From the NCBI RefSeq assembly GCF_037975245.1, contig NC_092573.1:6171001-6235000 (forward strand): a DNA stretch of 64,000 bases, in the 5' to 3' direction. The stretch comes from Apostichopus japonicus (taxonomy: Eukaryota > Echinodermata > Holothuroidea > Aspidochirotida > Stichopodidae). Numbering within the stretch: the first letter of the stretch is position 1; each line of letters begins with the position of its first letter. Position numbers and translations under genes: made by a program. The notes under the pieces are model-generated. The model was not told where the DNA came from. It saw only the letters and a list, made by a program, of their open reading frames with translations, and searched no databases. Positions 1 through 56,213 of the stretch are shown here, one piece after another.

Positions 1-1867
1 AGCAGGGGAATTGGGGGGAGGGGGGGCAGGGGGTGTTGGACAGAGAAGATACAACCAGCATTGGTTTGTATACACAAGCTGAACGTAATACAGTATTAAT
101 GTACATCAATTACATTACAAGGTGAAATTAATAGATTGTTTTCATGATAATGTACCCAATTAATGAGAAGTAATGTACAGTATTATAATATTTGTGTATC
201 TTTGGCAAGATAAACTTTTGCTTATTTTATATGTGACTTTGTGGCATTGAAGATAACACAAATTTTTGAATCAATTTATAAAAGCATGGGTTAAAAGAAG
301 CTGGAAATTTAGTCGAAAATTGTTGGAAATAATTAAATGTGTTAATAAGAGTAAACTTGTCAAACATTTGACATAAATGTGGTGTAATCGGTATGTTTTT
401 GGTTTCAATTTACAAGACCAGTATTTCTTGTTGCATTGATAATATTTACTTGATAAAATGAGGACTGGTTATGTGTGGAGTAAACTTGATATCCAAAGCA
501 ACTTGATACATATTGATGATAACATTATATATGCAGTTTGAAGATATTTAAGAGTAAATTTTGTGTCCATGATATAGTTGGTTTTCTATTAGAGAATACT
601 TGATATCCATCATAACTTCATATTCGAGTTAACTCGATATCAGTTATAACCTGACTTCAGAATTATTTCATAACTTTGAAGTTTACAAATACTTTAAGCT
701 AGGCTGTCTCCTATTTTTAATGAGAAGTTGGGCGGAGCAAAGTAGCTACACAGATGTTGTTATAATATATTTTGATTATATGAATCATTCTGAGGAGTTC
801 TTCTCTTTGGTATAGAGTCACAAGGCTGTTTTGATTACATTATATTATTAAAATTAAATGCTACATATAACTTTGTATCTAATGCATTGTTTTGGTGATC
901 GTTATAATCCTTCACAAAATTCAGGTTTTTCGGACAATCAAACATTGTCTGTACAATTTGTCTGTACAAAGAAATATTGACCGTTTCTTTTGTTGTAATT
1001 CTTATCATTGTACATTTTTTTATAGCAGATCTGTTCATCTTCTTTGGGAATAATTAAACGAAACAATGTAGTTTGTAAAGTCTTGTCTTTCTTTGATATT
1101 TTTCTGGTCTATAGACAAATCAAAATTAAGGCGATCCAAATGAATACAAATTAAATGATTTTCGAAACATAAATATTTCCCTCACCCTCGTCGCCTCCAA
1201 CCTATGAATGCAATAACTTCTGATATTTGATGTACATATATATCTTCCCCTCCCCTCCCCCCCCCCCATCATTTCAGCCAATCGAAATTGCTACAAGACT
1301 TTCCGTTCGTTATCACTATAAACGTTAACAGTAGTCGTGACAGAGGGATGGGGGAGGGGGGGGGGGGGGTTGGGCGGACACCAACAATTTAAGGAGGGAT
1401 ACAATAAGTGTTTTCTGTAACTTTTTTCAGCTTTTTTTTGTACACATGGTAGTGTTGGATGGTGGTGGTAGCACCCATAGGTGACATTACACTAGTCTTC
1501 AGTACGTGGGTGCCGGGTATACAGGTGCAGGTGCTCCTGCCTGAATATAACACTGCAAAGCTGTTCGTTAAAAATTACTTGATCAAGTTTTCAGTATTAA
1601 ATTTTCAAATCCCAACATAACGTGATAAACATATAAGGTTCCTCGCTCTCGCACACGGAGCTGCATCACACCACGGCCGATTCCATCAAGGAAGCATCGT
1701 TGCTCTCTGCAACTTAACTTAGGCTGGCTTCTTTAGTCACGCACGAGTACTGAAATACGTAGTTATTACAACACCGATAGGATCAGCTTTTATTGGAACA
1801 ATAGTTCCTCTTTATCAATGATCCAAGTAAAACTTCCATTCCCGCATTTACTACGGAATGCGATATG

Positions 1868-2208
1868 TATAAAAAATGTCCAAAACAATATAAGTATGTC
1901 CAAAACGATATAAGCATATCCAAAATAATATGAGTGTCGAAAAGTTATATGAGCATGTCGAATGTAACTGCTAACTTCATTGTAGTGAACATTTTGACGT
2001 TGGATTCATGCCATTTGCAACTGTCAAGAACAATATAAGTATGTCCAATGTAATATAAGCATGTCCAAATTTTATATAAAAAAACATGTCCAAAACAATA
2101 TAAGTATGTCCAAATATGATCATGTCCAAATTAATATAAGAGAGTGTCGAAAAATTATATGAATATGTCGAATGTAACTGCTAACTTCAACTTTGTAATG
2201 AACGATTG
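1868..2208. repeat. Degenerate minisatellite built on ATGTCCAAAACAATATAAGT
   Basis: A roughly 20-bp unit with the core ATGTCCAAA-ATATAAG recurs with substitutions. A larger block, ending in GTCGAATGTAACTGCTAACTTC, is present twice (about 1868-1978 and 2089-2190), so the unit was first amplified and the block then duplicated. Confidence 0.75.
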
Positions 2209-2717
2209 CAGGGCGATTGAAGGGCGTTTTCATGGATCTTTATAACTATGGGTGGGGTGTGGTAGTCCAGCATCAGGAATCAGTTTGATTGTACAGTAGG
2301 GATGATTTGGGGGGGTGGGGCTGCAGAACGGTAGGCATGAGAACGAGGGCATCTTATTTTACTTTTTATTTACCTTCCCGAGTTCTTGAACGACCATTAC
2401 TTAGTATAAAGTCAGAGAAATCTACGTACGGACAAAATTTCAATCGAATATACGATTTCAAATATATTTAATTTAAATATTCAATATGTAGTGTTATTAA
2501 CACACTTTTATTTAAACTGCGACACCGTACCAAGTCAGACTAAATTCTGTTTAACTTGAAGACACATTAAACGAGTGCGAAATATTTATTTACAAAAAAA
2601 AAGTGTGTATTCCGCACAAATATGGTTACCTCATTCTTTACACTATAGTATAGCGGATAACTCGAATATGCCCAATTTTGACTGAAGCAATTACTGACTT
2701 GAAAGCATGTTGTAATG

Positions 2718-2720
<3 letters not shown>

Positions 2721-2757
<37 letters not shown>
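2721..2757. repeat. (TA)n microsatellite
   Basis: A nearly pure TA dinucleotide run in the TRPM 3' flank. Confidence 0.95.
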
Positions 2758-2759
<2 letters not shown>

Positions 2760-4077
2760 GCCAAATCAACTAAATATTAGTAAAGTATATTTACCAGACA
2801 CAAGTATATATATATATATGGTATAACTCTCAGTATGTGATGATAGCAAATTGGTCATTTAATATATCACTTATGTTAAGTTATGACCTCGGATATAGTT
2901 ACGGTCGAACTTCTATTGCACGATAATCTGTATAGTTATATAGGAATGAAACCACTGGGGTGAGATGGGTGGAGGATGGGTGAGAGGGTATAAATATCGT
3001 CTCGATTTACCAAAGTGTGCCTTGATGGACCCCTAGTTTTCAAAGGGAGTCGCGACCCTTTTGTGGTCACCAAAGATTCGGAGGGAACAAGAAATTGCCC
3101 CCTTTTTTTTGGGGGGGGGGAATGGAAAAATAATTAACATAAATTACTTAAAAAGTTGAAAAATATAATACCGTTATGCAACTAAACACCACGAGTTTCG
3201 CAGAGGTGAGGCGTATTGCTCCCCGTGAACCGACTCTACCCTTTGTCGCAACATCCGCCAAATATGACGTGAAAATTGACGTGAAGATTGTGGTCACCAA
3301 GCCAGATGAGGTTAAATATGGTTGGACAGTATTTGATCTCAGAAATTAGAATGCCCCGGGACTTTTTAAACGAAAAAACAGCATCTAGTCATAGAGGTAA
3401 CTATCTAAGGAACAAGGACATCTGGACTGGGTTGGGGGGGGGGGGGGGGCTTTAATCGCATTACTTAAATGAAAGGAGAAATGGAACCATTCAATTTGAC
3501 TTATTTTTTCAGACTGGATACATTATTATGGCATATATTATCATATACAAAGAACACCGGTAGAAAATCTTGAAAAATTGAAATTGAAAAGCCATTCATA
3601 CCAAATTCAATAACTAGTATATAGAAAAATATGATTAATATGACAAATAAATACCAAGTTATATCAATTTGCCTGTTTTTTTTTTTATACCAAACCAATT
3701 ACTTCACCACGTAGTTGTTGTAATACCATTTTTAAAGTTTCTCATATAACATTTGTAATATAGGAACAGAAATAACAAATAAATAAATAACAAGAAAATG
3801 TAGATATGTGCAAGTGTAGATAGGCCTATGTGAAAGTGTAGATATGTGAAATACGTGCCACAATTAGCCATTACTTGGCCCATGCAGAGAGATTCATATT
3901 CGAACACCGTAAAAAATATTGACATCTCTTTTCTCACTTTCTCTCTTCACTGTGGAGAAATGTAGCTATTGAATTTGATGATCGCAGATCTAGTACCTTG
4001 ATGTATGCTTGTTGTGAGTCCGTGTACTCGTATGCTAGCATAAGTACATATTATATACTTGTACTCTCCCCCATGGC

Positions 4078-4446
4078 CAGTGGCGGAGCGTCCATACAGT
4101 CGGGGGGGCGGATGCCCCTCCTGACGGACTCAAATGGACTGCCGGCGCCCTTTTCAGCTTTTTTCCACTTTTTACTTATTCGCGATTATTGACTTTTTTA
4201 TTGAGCTCTCATCTACCTATTGACATTTGTCACATCTTGTTGGCGATGACACCTATTTATTCTTCGTTTATCTGCAAATTAGCAAGGCCTGGAAAGGGTA
4301 ATTTCCGGCGATCTAGGGAGTATCTTTAATCAAAAAATTTCTGTACGCTCCGTGCCAACCTGTGGTGGCGCTCTGCTTAGATAGTGTCGAAAGCGCCCCT
4401 ACTGACCATTCTCGACCCCCCTGACCAATACCCAGCTCCGCCACTG
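4078..4446. mobile_element. hAT-type MITE with perfect TIRs and 8-bp TSD
   Basis: The 369-bp element starts CAGTGGCGGAGC and ends with its exact reverse complement, GCTCCGCCACTG. It is flanked on both sides by the same 8 bp, CCCATGGC (4070-4077 and 4447-4454). An 8-bp target duplication with CA..TG ends is typical of hAT transposons. It has no coding capacity, so it would need a transposase supplied in trans. Intact ends and duplication suggest a fairly young insertion. Confidence 0.9.
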
Positions 4447-5084
4447 CCCATGGCTATGTACTCGCTCTCGTACTCGTGACATTTTGGACTCTAGTTAAAG
4501 ATACTAATGCCAAATTAAGAACCCATACTCGTGCTTACGGACCGTACCTGTGCATAAACTCATACAAATGGAAATGTTTACTTTATGAAACCTTTTTCAT
4601 TCTGTTTCTAGTTGTTGTGTTTTACTTCCATAGTTTTCAACGTGACAACAGTGTTGATATTGAAACCATTCACGGCCAGGGTTAGGTCGTGTAAGCAAAA
4701 TGTTTAGATGCAGCAATTGCAAATCTTGTTTCCCATAGCAGAAAATATAGATTATAATATATAAAGATTATCATGACAGATTGAAGCATATTTGTTTCGA
4801 CGACGTCATATTTAGACTTGTTCAAGTCTTTACTATCGTGTATGTAGGAATATTTAAAATGAAATATCTTCCATATGAAACAAGATTTTTCTTAGCTATT
4901 TTTGGGAAGCCATTCATTTCAAACATTTTTAACTCGATGAACACGGCTAAAGTCCTTTAATGACCAAGTACCTTAACGTACCAATTTCAATATAAAAATT
5001 TTAAATCGTAATAGTAGGCCATAGAGATCATAGCAAAGTCGTAGAACTAAATCATGCCAGGCCTTTTGTTTTGTTTCTAAATTC

Positions 5085-48249
<43,165 letters not shown>

Positions 48250-48915
48250 TCTATAAGAAATATTCTCAGGATAACTTTCTTTCTTCTCTCTACGAAGCGA
48301 AAAGAGTCGATGATATCTGTGACTTGCTGCTTCCTATTACATCCAAATTACTTCATCTAAGGTGAGGTACCAGCCAACGTGCCCGCAGCCGGCTAAGTTA
48401 ACCTCAAACAAAAATAGTCAATATCAGATATAATTTCTTATGATAGATACATTAGTATTTACCATCAAACAAGATACTTCAAACCCTTCTTATGCATTTT
48501 GAAGAAAGTTTCAATCTCACTAGTCTGTAACGAAAGAAAACGAAATGTTCCTTTTACTTTTAAAAGTTTCACCTAATACATGAAACATTCAAACGATTCG
48601 AGCTGAAATCGAAACAAAATCACCCATCAGCTTGTGTTGGTCAACTGCACAAACCCACAACTGGCTACATATATGCTTAGTGCAAACATATACACAAATG
48701 GCGTCTATCACTATAATGGCTTTGGTAATTGCATGTAGAGCTTAGAAGCCCTTTGTCCTTTTTGGGGTTTTGAGAGTAACTCAATAGTACCTGTATCTTT
48801 TTAAAGAGCTTTGGTTGTTTCTTTCTGATTTCTCACGGAATAAGAGATCACTTGGTTTTTAACAGCTTATCGACCACCATTAGTGTCAGTTCAATCGATG
48901 TACTGTAGGTATTGA

Positions 48916-48917
<2 letters not shown>

Positions 48918-49007
<90 letters not shown>
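48918..49007. repeat. (TA)n microsatellite at the SINE tail
   Basis: Pure TA of about 90 bp abutting the 3' tail of the 49-kb SINE. Confidence 0.95.
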
Positions 49008-49011
<4 letters not shown>

Positions 49012-49195
49012 GAAATCGTAATGAGTTGGAAAATCAAAAACAGTCAAACAATTCCAGCCTCCACCAGGGTTCGAACTCAGGCCTCGCGCTTATATGCGGA
49101 CACCCTATAACCACTAGGCTATGGACGCTGATTGTATGTCCAGAGGTTCGAAACCGATAAGGAAGGTCGTAATTCCACTGTAGACGTTTGTCGCC
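49008..49195 (-). repeat. tRNA-derived SINE, most complete copy
   Basis: Minus-strand order: CTACAGTGGAATTACGACC, GGTTTCGAACCTCTGGACAT, A box TAGCCTAGTGGTTATAGGG (49103-49121), B box GAGTTCGAACCC (around 49078-49089), GGTGGAGGCTGGAATTG and tail TTTTCCAACTCATTACG, then (TA)n. The A/B box spacing and sequence are tRNA-like; the tail is not, which defines a SINE. Confidence 0.85.
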
Positions 49196-49290
49196 TGTAT
49201 CGAACAATACTAGTTCTGTTTTGATGACATAGATTGCCTTACTTTAGATATCAAACATGATGCTAGCTAACCAACTCGAAAATCATTGTA

Positions 49291-49295
<5 letters not shown>

Positions 49296-49340
<45 letters not shown>

Positions 49341-49413
49341 ATGTGTGTGTGTGTGTGTGTGTGCGTGTGTGTGTGGGTGTGTCTGTGTGGGTGCGTGTGT
49401 GTGCGTTTGTTTT
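49296..49413. repeat. (TA)n(TG)n compound microsatellite
   Basis: TA run (49296-49336) followed by a TG-rich run with GC and GG variants up to about 49413. Confidence 0.95.
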
Positions 49414-49769
49414 GCTATCTGACCGAGGACTTGAACAAAAGAATTTCAGGTCCTCGGTTGTGAATTCTAAAGAATCACCACGTCCTCGGAAGAATTCTAT
49501 TGTATGGGGTATTGTTAAAGTTAGGGTATGTGGATTTGAACAATGGAAAATACAATGGGGTCCTCGGTCTGAATGAAACACAAGCATGTGTATGTGTGTG
49601 TGTGAATTTGTCGTTACTTGCGGTTTAACTTTTACCACATGTTATCTTCTACTCTTCTTGTACTTTTCTAAGAGGTTCAGACTTACCCCCCATGCCGAAT
49701 GTAAATGTGCTGTACTGATATAATCAAGAAGAACAAAAGAAAAACAAAGGTGTTTCAGCCAGAGTAGAA

Positions 49770-52300
49770 TCTACGACTTTACGCTAGCCATTGAGGCTTT
49801 AGAAGGACATCTTCGTCCAACGGTGACCGTCGTTGCCGAGCATTACATGTTTCGGCAACGGGCGCAACTGCATGGGAGAAGCTGTGGACACTTACAGTTC
49901 TGCCGTGTGGGAACTTGCGTCCACATTTAAATTCGGGAAATTTGCAGACCAGATGCTACGGGACCAGCTGGTTGAGAAGACGACATCGTCCAAAGGACGG
50001 GAATGTCTTTTTCATGGAGCCGAAGGTTACCCTTGCCAGAGCGATAGAAATCGCGACGAACGCAGAGCAAGCTCAGTGTGAAGCGCGCTCGATGTCTCGT
50101 GAAAGTAAACCCTTTTTCCACGTCTCAAATTAAAGATACTAAATCGTCTAAATTTGAGATCAAGACGTGTATATCGCTGTGTATTTGGAGGGCATCTCGT
50201 CAATTAGTCGGCCTGTGAAGCTGTCCAAGCTACTTGCCGCAGGACTTGCAAAGAGAAAGGACATTTTGCCTGGAGAGGACAAGTGTTCGATATGTTGAAG
50301 ACCCATCCCTAAATACCAATTCTACAGCCACTGCTACCAGTACTGCTAAGACGGATCAACCCACAAGTATTACAGATTCACCATGTGTTTAATATTATTA
50401 CTAAGCATAGATAAAACATATGACATATGACAAAGCATATGAGAATTGCTCCCTGTGGAGCAATCCTGTTACATTACGATTTCAAGGTTGAATATAAACC
50501 ACGTGATCAGATCAAAGTATCTGATGCCCTTTCGAGATTACCACTTAACGACCTTATAATAACTGCTTCTAAATCCTAGTATTATGGTGATATCCATGTG
50601 CTTTTTGTGAAATAATGCTTACTAATATGTGTATTACTAATTCGTTGCAGGAGGCAACACCCCCTCCCCTCCTTATTTTCTTAGTTGGCCAAACAACCCA
50701 CTAAATATTTATTTGAGGAGTTATTATACCATTCTACCGAGTTCCTGATAGACTGTCTAGTCACGGTGACGTCATTTTCAAGAAAGAGAGAGAGAAGTCG
50801 TTCCCTTTCGATTTAATTTCAAAGATTGTTAATTTTTTACTCGCAGGTCATCGGGGTATTGTAAGAGAAAAACATAGATTGCGGCAGTTATACCGGTACC
50901 CCAGGATGGATGATATATAATGCAAATGGTTAAGGACTGTGCGGTTTGTCAAAATCCGCACGAGTACGTATACACGCCCTACATTCAAACAGTTCCTTTG
51001 TCAAATTCTTGTTGGATATCGTTGGCCCAGATAATGCTGCCCCACGAGACTGTCCTTTTGCTATTAATTTCTCTGCAAATGTTACTGTATCAGATGTTCT
51101 CAATGTACTTACAAACTATATTTTTACAGGAACGATTCCCAGAAGAGATTGTGACAGATAATGGTCCGTAAATTATACATGTAATGAATTTGAACGTTAA
51201 TATAAAACGTCTCTAATTCTGCTGTTTACTATCCCCAGGGTATAACAGTGAAATTAAAAAGGTTAAATAGGATACTAGATGACAGTGTCCAAACTACTAA
51301 ATTAACTGGACGAATCGTAAAGCAGGCTACAAGAGAATGTTTAGCCGTAGACAGGTCTCCTCCTCACATGCTACTATGCAGGGGAAGAGCCAAGGGCGTA
51401 GGAACCGGGGGGCTGGGGGCGCCAGCCCCCCAGTGAAAAATATGGGGGCGGAAGTATCATTCCGCCCCCCCCCCCCCGCTTCGCAAGTCAGAAAACCCCT
51501 TTTTCATTTCCAAATGAGAAAAAAATCTCATTTAGAGCACCAAATTGCATCTAAGGCCAGGTGAAAATGCAAAATTATTTACAAAATGGAGTGGGTGTTG
51601 AAGTGTGCTATATTGCACCAAATTGCATCTGAGGCCACCTAGAAATGCAAAAAAATTCCAAATGGGGAGGGGGACACCCCTCCCCTTAGACCCCTCCCCC
51701 AGGCCGGCCATCAGTCTTCAGCCCCCCCCCCCCCACTCAAAAGTACCTTCCTACGCCACTGGGAAGAGCCATCAATTAAAACAAAATTAGATATTACAGG
51801 AGTATCCAAAGACCCTTAGTTAACTACTCCTCTGCATGAATTAAGCCAAAGAGATCAGCCAGCGTGAGCAAGCATGCAGAGAGTAAAGAATATTTTGATA
51901 AGCCGAAGGGTGCTCAACATTATAGATAATTCAAAATATAGGTGTCTGGGTTCGAATTAAGAAACCAGGATTTACACAGAAAGGGTACTCAAAATTTAGG
52001 GAACTTATATTTAGATTAAAAAAGGATATTGCCGCACATATTTATGAAATTTCTGACGGGAAACAATGGAACATTGGATGACTTGCAAAATACCAGGGAA
52101 AAGCACATGCACAGAAACAACGTTAAATATTATTATAATAAGGGGAACTAATAGACGAGGCTGCATGCATGGAAGGTGCTGGTACTTCAACCGCCCAAAA
52201 CTCTCACGACATAAAACGTTAAGTGTTATATTCCATTCTTGGGCTTCGATATATAATCCCATGGATAGAGCTATATTGCCTATACACACCCCATAGGTAG
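49770..52300 (+). mobile_element. Ty3/Gypsy LTR retrotransposon remnant, internal part
   Basis: Pieces occur in pol order but in broken frames. Gag (about 49800-50130): HGEAVDTYSSAVWELASTF and RAIEIATNAEQAQCEA. Gag zinc knuckle (about 50165-50290): CFGGH and CKERGHFAW-like residues, degenerate. RNase H end (about 50464-50565): YDFKVEYKPRDQIKVSDALS. Integrase (50840-51360): HRGIVREK, CAVCQ, RFPEEIVTDNGP and RLNRILDDSVQTTKLTGR. Integrase C-terminus after the inserted MITE (51770-52000): KTKLDITGVSKDP and QDLHRKGTQN. Protease and most of RT are deleted around 50390-50460. No LTR pair was identified. The copy is dead. Confidence 0.85.
51391..51761. mobile_element. hAT-like MITE inserted in the Gypsy integrase region
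   Basis: 371 bp, starts CAAGGGCGTAGGAAC, ends TTCCTACGCCACTG (12 of 14 bases match as inverted repeats). GGAAGAGC flanks both sides (51383-51390 and 51762-51769), an 8-bp target duplication. Integrase homology resumes directly after it, so the insertion postdates the Gypsy element. Confidence 0.92.
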
Positions 52301-52539
52301 TCTACCCACAGAAACACTGAAGTCGCATTTCGTGTTGTTACAATAACCCTGTGGATTTATTTCTTAATTTAGAACCTTCGAAATAAGATATCAAAGTTTT
52401 ATTCAAACCCCATACGAAAAAAAGACATTAAATTAAAAGTCGTGTTGAGTTGCTTATAAATACTCTGTAGGTAGAGAGGAGGGAGGGAGCCTGTTCTGAA
52501 TATAGAATTATACAAAGGTTCTTATAGTAAAAGACGAAA

Positions 52540-53060
52540 TTTACCCGTTTAGGACTGATACAATTATTGAAGTGGGCCAAAGTGCGCAAAAATAGTGCGC
52601 AAAAGTGGTACGCAGACAATTCTTTCCACATTTCCCCATATTTTCATATACAAAGACATGTGACATTGATTTAATGAACAAACTATCTCTAAAAAGATAA
52701 ATTAATTAGTACACAACTCGACACATGACTGTTCACGAAGACCTAAATGATTATCTATAGTCTTTGACCGAATATTCGCCGCCCGCATATTGGTAATTTA
52801 TTTATTTATTTGTTTTTATTTTATTTTCAATAACCTTGCACTGAAGTTAAGTACATTGGAGCCTTGAAAGAAGCAACTTGACCTTGAGATATTTTTAGTA
52901 ATACACCACTATAGACTACTAACTTATAGTTGATTGAACTTTTACACTTTCAATAGCGTAAGTGAGAATGTTCATCAAGAGCTCAAAAAAAGGGTCTAGC
53001 ATGAATAGTTTCAAATCGTTTAATAAAAGGACAGGCAAAGGGTACCATAGGAAAACACAT
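52540..53060 (+). repeat. ~560-bp dispersed repeat, copy 2
   Basis: Homologous to 44449-45010 with substitutions and a deletion after TTGCACTGAAG. A polypurine stretch (52472-52490) lies just upstream, so an LTR origin is possible, but the ends do not define one. Confidence 0.8.
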
Positions 53061-55017
53061 GGCTAGTGTTGCCTACAACCGTTACAATGACCATATAGTG
53101 TGAAGATCCATAGCAGTGTGCACGATACCACGTAGGCATACTAAGACATCTACAATTGAGCCTAACGTGGACTGGTTTACTGACCAATGACATCTACTGT
53201 GTATGAGTGTACAACCATTAATTGCACCTTTGCAGGTTGACTTACTTACTAAATTGGTCACTTTCCAATGCCGCTACAGCATTGTCAATTGACATGTCAT
53301 ACCCATCATAGGATAGCTGATGACGTGGGCTATCACAGTTTGCCACCGTTGACCGTTCAGATTTGAGCTATCAGAGCTCAAAGGTTCCCCCAACAAATCT
53401 GCCAGCATTCGCTTCGGAATCTTCTTGTTTCACCCAGGATTTTCTAAGATCACCCTTAAATCCTTCAGATGTTTAGACCATCGTTCGCTTATTTCATCCT
53501 CTTCAACATCCAAGCATGAAAAGAATGTTGATGACTCAGAAAATTGGTCCCCCCCCCTCCTCCCCCCAAAAAAAATCACTGCAGAAGGTAAACCTTTAGG
53601 TGGACGTGCACTACTCTATTTGTGGGTACGGTATACCTGTAGCATGGTGTATACCATGGTAACTTACTATAGTTTGCGCAAACGAAAGTTATAAATGATC
53701 AGTCTGGATACCGTGTAAGTTCTTTCCGAAATAAAACTTAAAATAGTTTGTAATACAGTACGACTCTCTACAAAATCCATTACTTTCTGTTTCCTGTTTC
53801 CTGCCTCCATTTTAAATTCAATCACTGTATTTATAATGAATTTGTCTGAAAGAAACCCCCGCAATTCTATTTAGCTGAAAGTTTAAAAAAAAACACTTTA
53901 CAGCTAATTTCGCTCTGATGATTGGTTATTGTTTGAATATTGAAAATGTATGAACGTTATGACGTTTGACAATGCCAAGTTTTGCATGCTCTGTCCGTGA
54001 ACTGATATTTTGCACAAAACAACAACCTTGGTAAGAAATTGGTATGCAATTTAATTATGATACCGGAGATGTTTATTTTATGATTACTTTAAGGATGCGC
54101 ATGTGTAACCATTGTTTGTTTGTTTAGTTTAGTTTATTAAGTAAGGCCATGTTTGTCAATTTGTCATTGCTTTGAGGTCAAGACAGTTCACGTTACGCAT
54201 AATTCTAGTGCTGTTATGTCATATCGTGCAACAGAGTAAAGCCCCGTATTAATACTATTATTGCTATTTCGGTTTCACACTATAATCAGCTTTAATATAT
54301 TGCTACGTCAAAATATCCGGTAAAAGAACTTGGTAAGAAATAATGTTATTCTGTCGTTGAAATTATTATAGGAGGGTTGGGGGGGGGGGAGGTAATATCA
54401 GATTTATGAAAAGTAATTTGTAGACAGTTGTCTTTCCCTAAAATGTCATCCTTTCATGTACAAACACATGCCAGGTTTAACGAAAGACTCTTGTCTACAC
54501 TGCAGGTATCTTGCGTTAATATGTGATAAGATATGAATAAAATATTCAACGTTAATATAAACAAGTTTGCCCCAAAGTTTGATAGTATCCGCTACACAAC
54601 ATTGGTAAGATTTTGTTATCTATTTATGGGAAGAGGTGTTACTACCGTGATTTGTTATGGTAACGGAATTTCACTTGAAGACCATTGTAGTTTGGCTTTG
54701 TTTCTCAGTAAGGACAGGTTGGCCGTGGCCGTCAGTTTAGGAGTGCCAACGTTTTGAGTACAAGGCTTATTTAAAGAGTTTCTCTACGCAGAATGCAAGT
54801 GCTGATATGCTAAGGTTCTGCCCCCCAAAAAACAAAACAAAAACAGAAGAAAAATGAATAGGGCTATTAATGTTTGAATTGCTGTCACAACATATTTCAC
54901 CTTTAATATTTTGTGAACCCCAAAATATTCGGTTAACAACTTTGATAAAAATAATAATTCAGGTTTAAGGGATAGGTGATTCTAACAAATATTTGTATCC
55001 TGTTGTTGGTGCAACAC

Positions 55018-55092
55018 CACGGGTGTCCGTGGGGGTGGGGATCGGGTGGGTGGGATGGGGTGGGGAGGGTGGGGATCGGGTGGCATGGGATG
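55018..55092 (+). other. G-quadruplex-prone G-rich block
   Basis: Repeated GGGTGGG, GGGGTGGGG and GGGATGGG runs give many G3+ tracts with 1-5 nt loops. Built partly from a duplicated GTGGGGATCGGGTGG. Confidence 0.6.
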
Positions 55093-56077
55093 GGACAATT
55101 TAATTTAGAGTAAACAAACGACTGGATTATCTCTATGACGTAAGTTCCTCGATCTTCTCTTGAAGTGTTATTTTTATCCATTTATTTTTATTTTTATAAA
55201 TCATCGTAAAATGTGGTAGTGTCGCCAATTAAAGTTCATACAAACAACAGGTTTAGAGTGTCTTTACGACTTAGCATTTCCTATTGGGATTTGTGTTCCT
55301 AGGGAGGCATCTGTGGTACCCTGACTGTGCTGAGCCTCTGATGTTTAATGGCTTTTTTTCATTCAATAATCCCACCCTTACTCCCATCCCCTCCCCCTAC
55401 CACCCCCCTCCCCAATGAGTGAAATTTCACCAGGAAGCCTAAGAGTATGTTTCTCTTTCACCAATGACATATGATCACATATCATTTAAGTTCAACATAC
55501 AGCATAAACAACTGCCAGCATGCCTATCTTCGATGTTACCTCTTTGTGATCGCAAATAGTTATTACCTATGAAGTGGTCATAGTCAGAGTTGACAGCAAC
55601 AGACAATGTGATTTGTTTGATTTGTGAACTCACGGAAATACATACCATGTTGAGCTATTCAAATCATATTCGGTTTCTTGTTCCGTTGCCCTGACATTGG
55701 TATCAGGTTAAAACACCATTTGTAAATACAATTCTTACGAAATACGATCACACTAGCCGTCTGATACTTAAAGGAGCGTTCCTTGTTACAGATCATAATT
55801 TAAAGTTCAAAGAAGATGTTCAAAATAGCGGACTGTATGCGGCACCTTCCCATACGCTCATAATATCTTAAGAAAGTTTTATACGTTATCAGGTAAAGGA
55901 ATTGAGTAAAGAGTTGGTGTTAATTGTCTTCAAAGTACGAGAACGGAAGGGAGAGACCCTGACTATGATGAATGACAGACATCATTTTCAAACATGATGA
56001 AATCCGGTAAAAATAATATTTGGCTTTTCCTTCTCGAGAACAACAAAATAGAGAAATATGTAAACGATAACAGAGAC

Positions 56078-56213
56078 TGACTTCGGTCATAAACTGACTT
56101 CGGTCAGCTTGCGGCTTTCATAAGCCAATGATGGCTTATTCGCGAGTTCCTGCTTGCAGGAGGATCTAAAATACATACATACATACACCCATACATACAT
56201 ACATACATAACAT
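56078..56213. repeat. Hairpin cluster followed by (ACAT)n
   Basis: TGAC-TTCG-GTCA (56078-56089), CTGAC-TTCG-GTCAG (56094-56107), ATAAGCCA-ATGA-TGGCTTAT (56120-56139) and TCCTGC-TT-GCAGGA (56148-56161) are four perfect stems in a row, then an ACAT run. Confidence 0.8.

Larger units (their letters stand above)
1..4069. other. 3' flank of the TRPM gene, no gene seen
   Basis: I see no convincing exon on either strand. The longest open frames are short, lack splice sites in agreement and resemble no family. The stretch holds poly-C and poly-G runs (about 1256-1266 and 1351-1369), a degenerate minisatellite (1868-2208), a TA array (2721-2757) and a G run near 3433-3448. Confidence 0.6.

Noticed and set aside
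49008-49195. A functional tRNA gene on the minus strand
   Set aside because: A and B boxes are present, but the acceptor stem does not pair and the sequence continues into a shared non-tRNA tail; it is a SINE.
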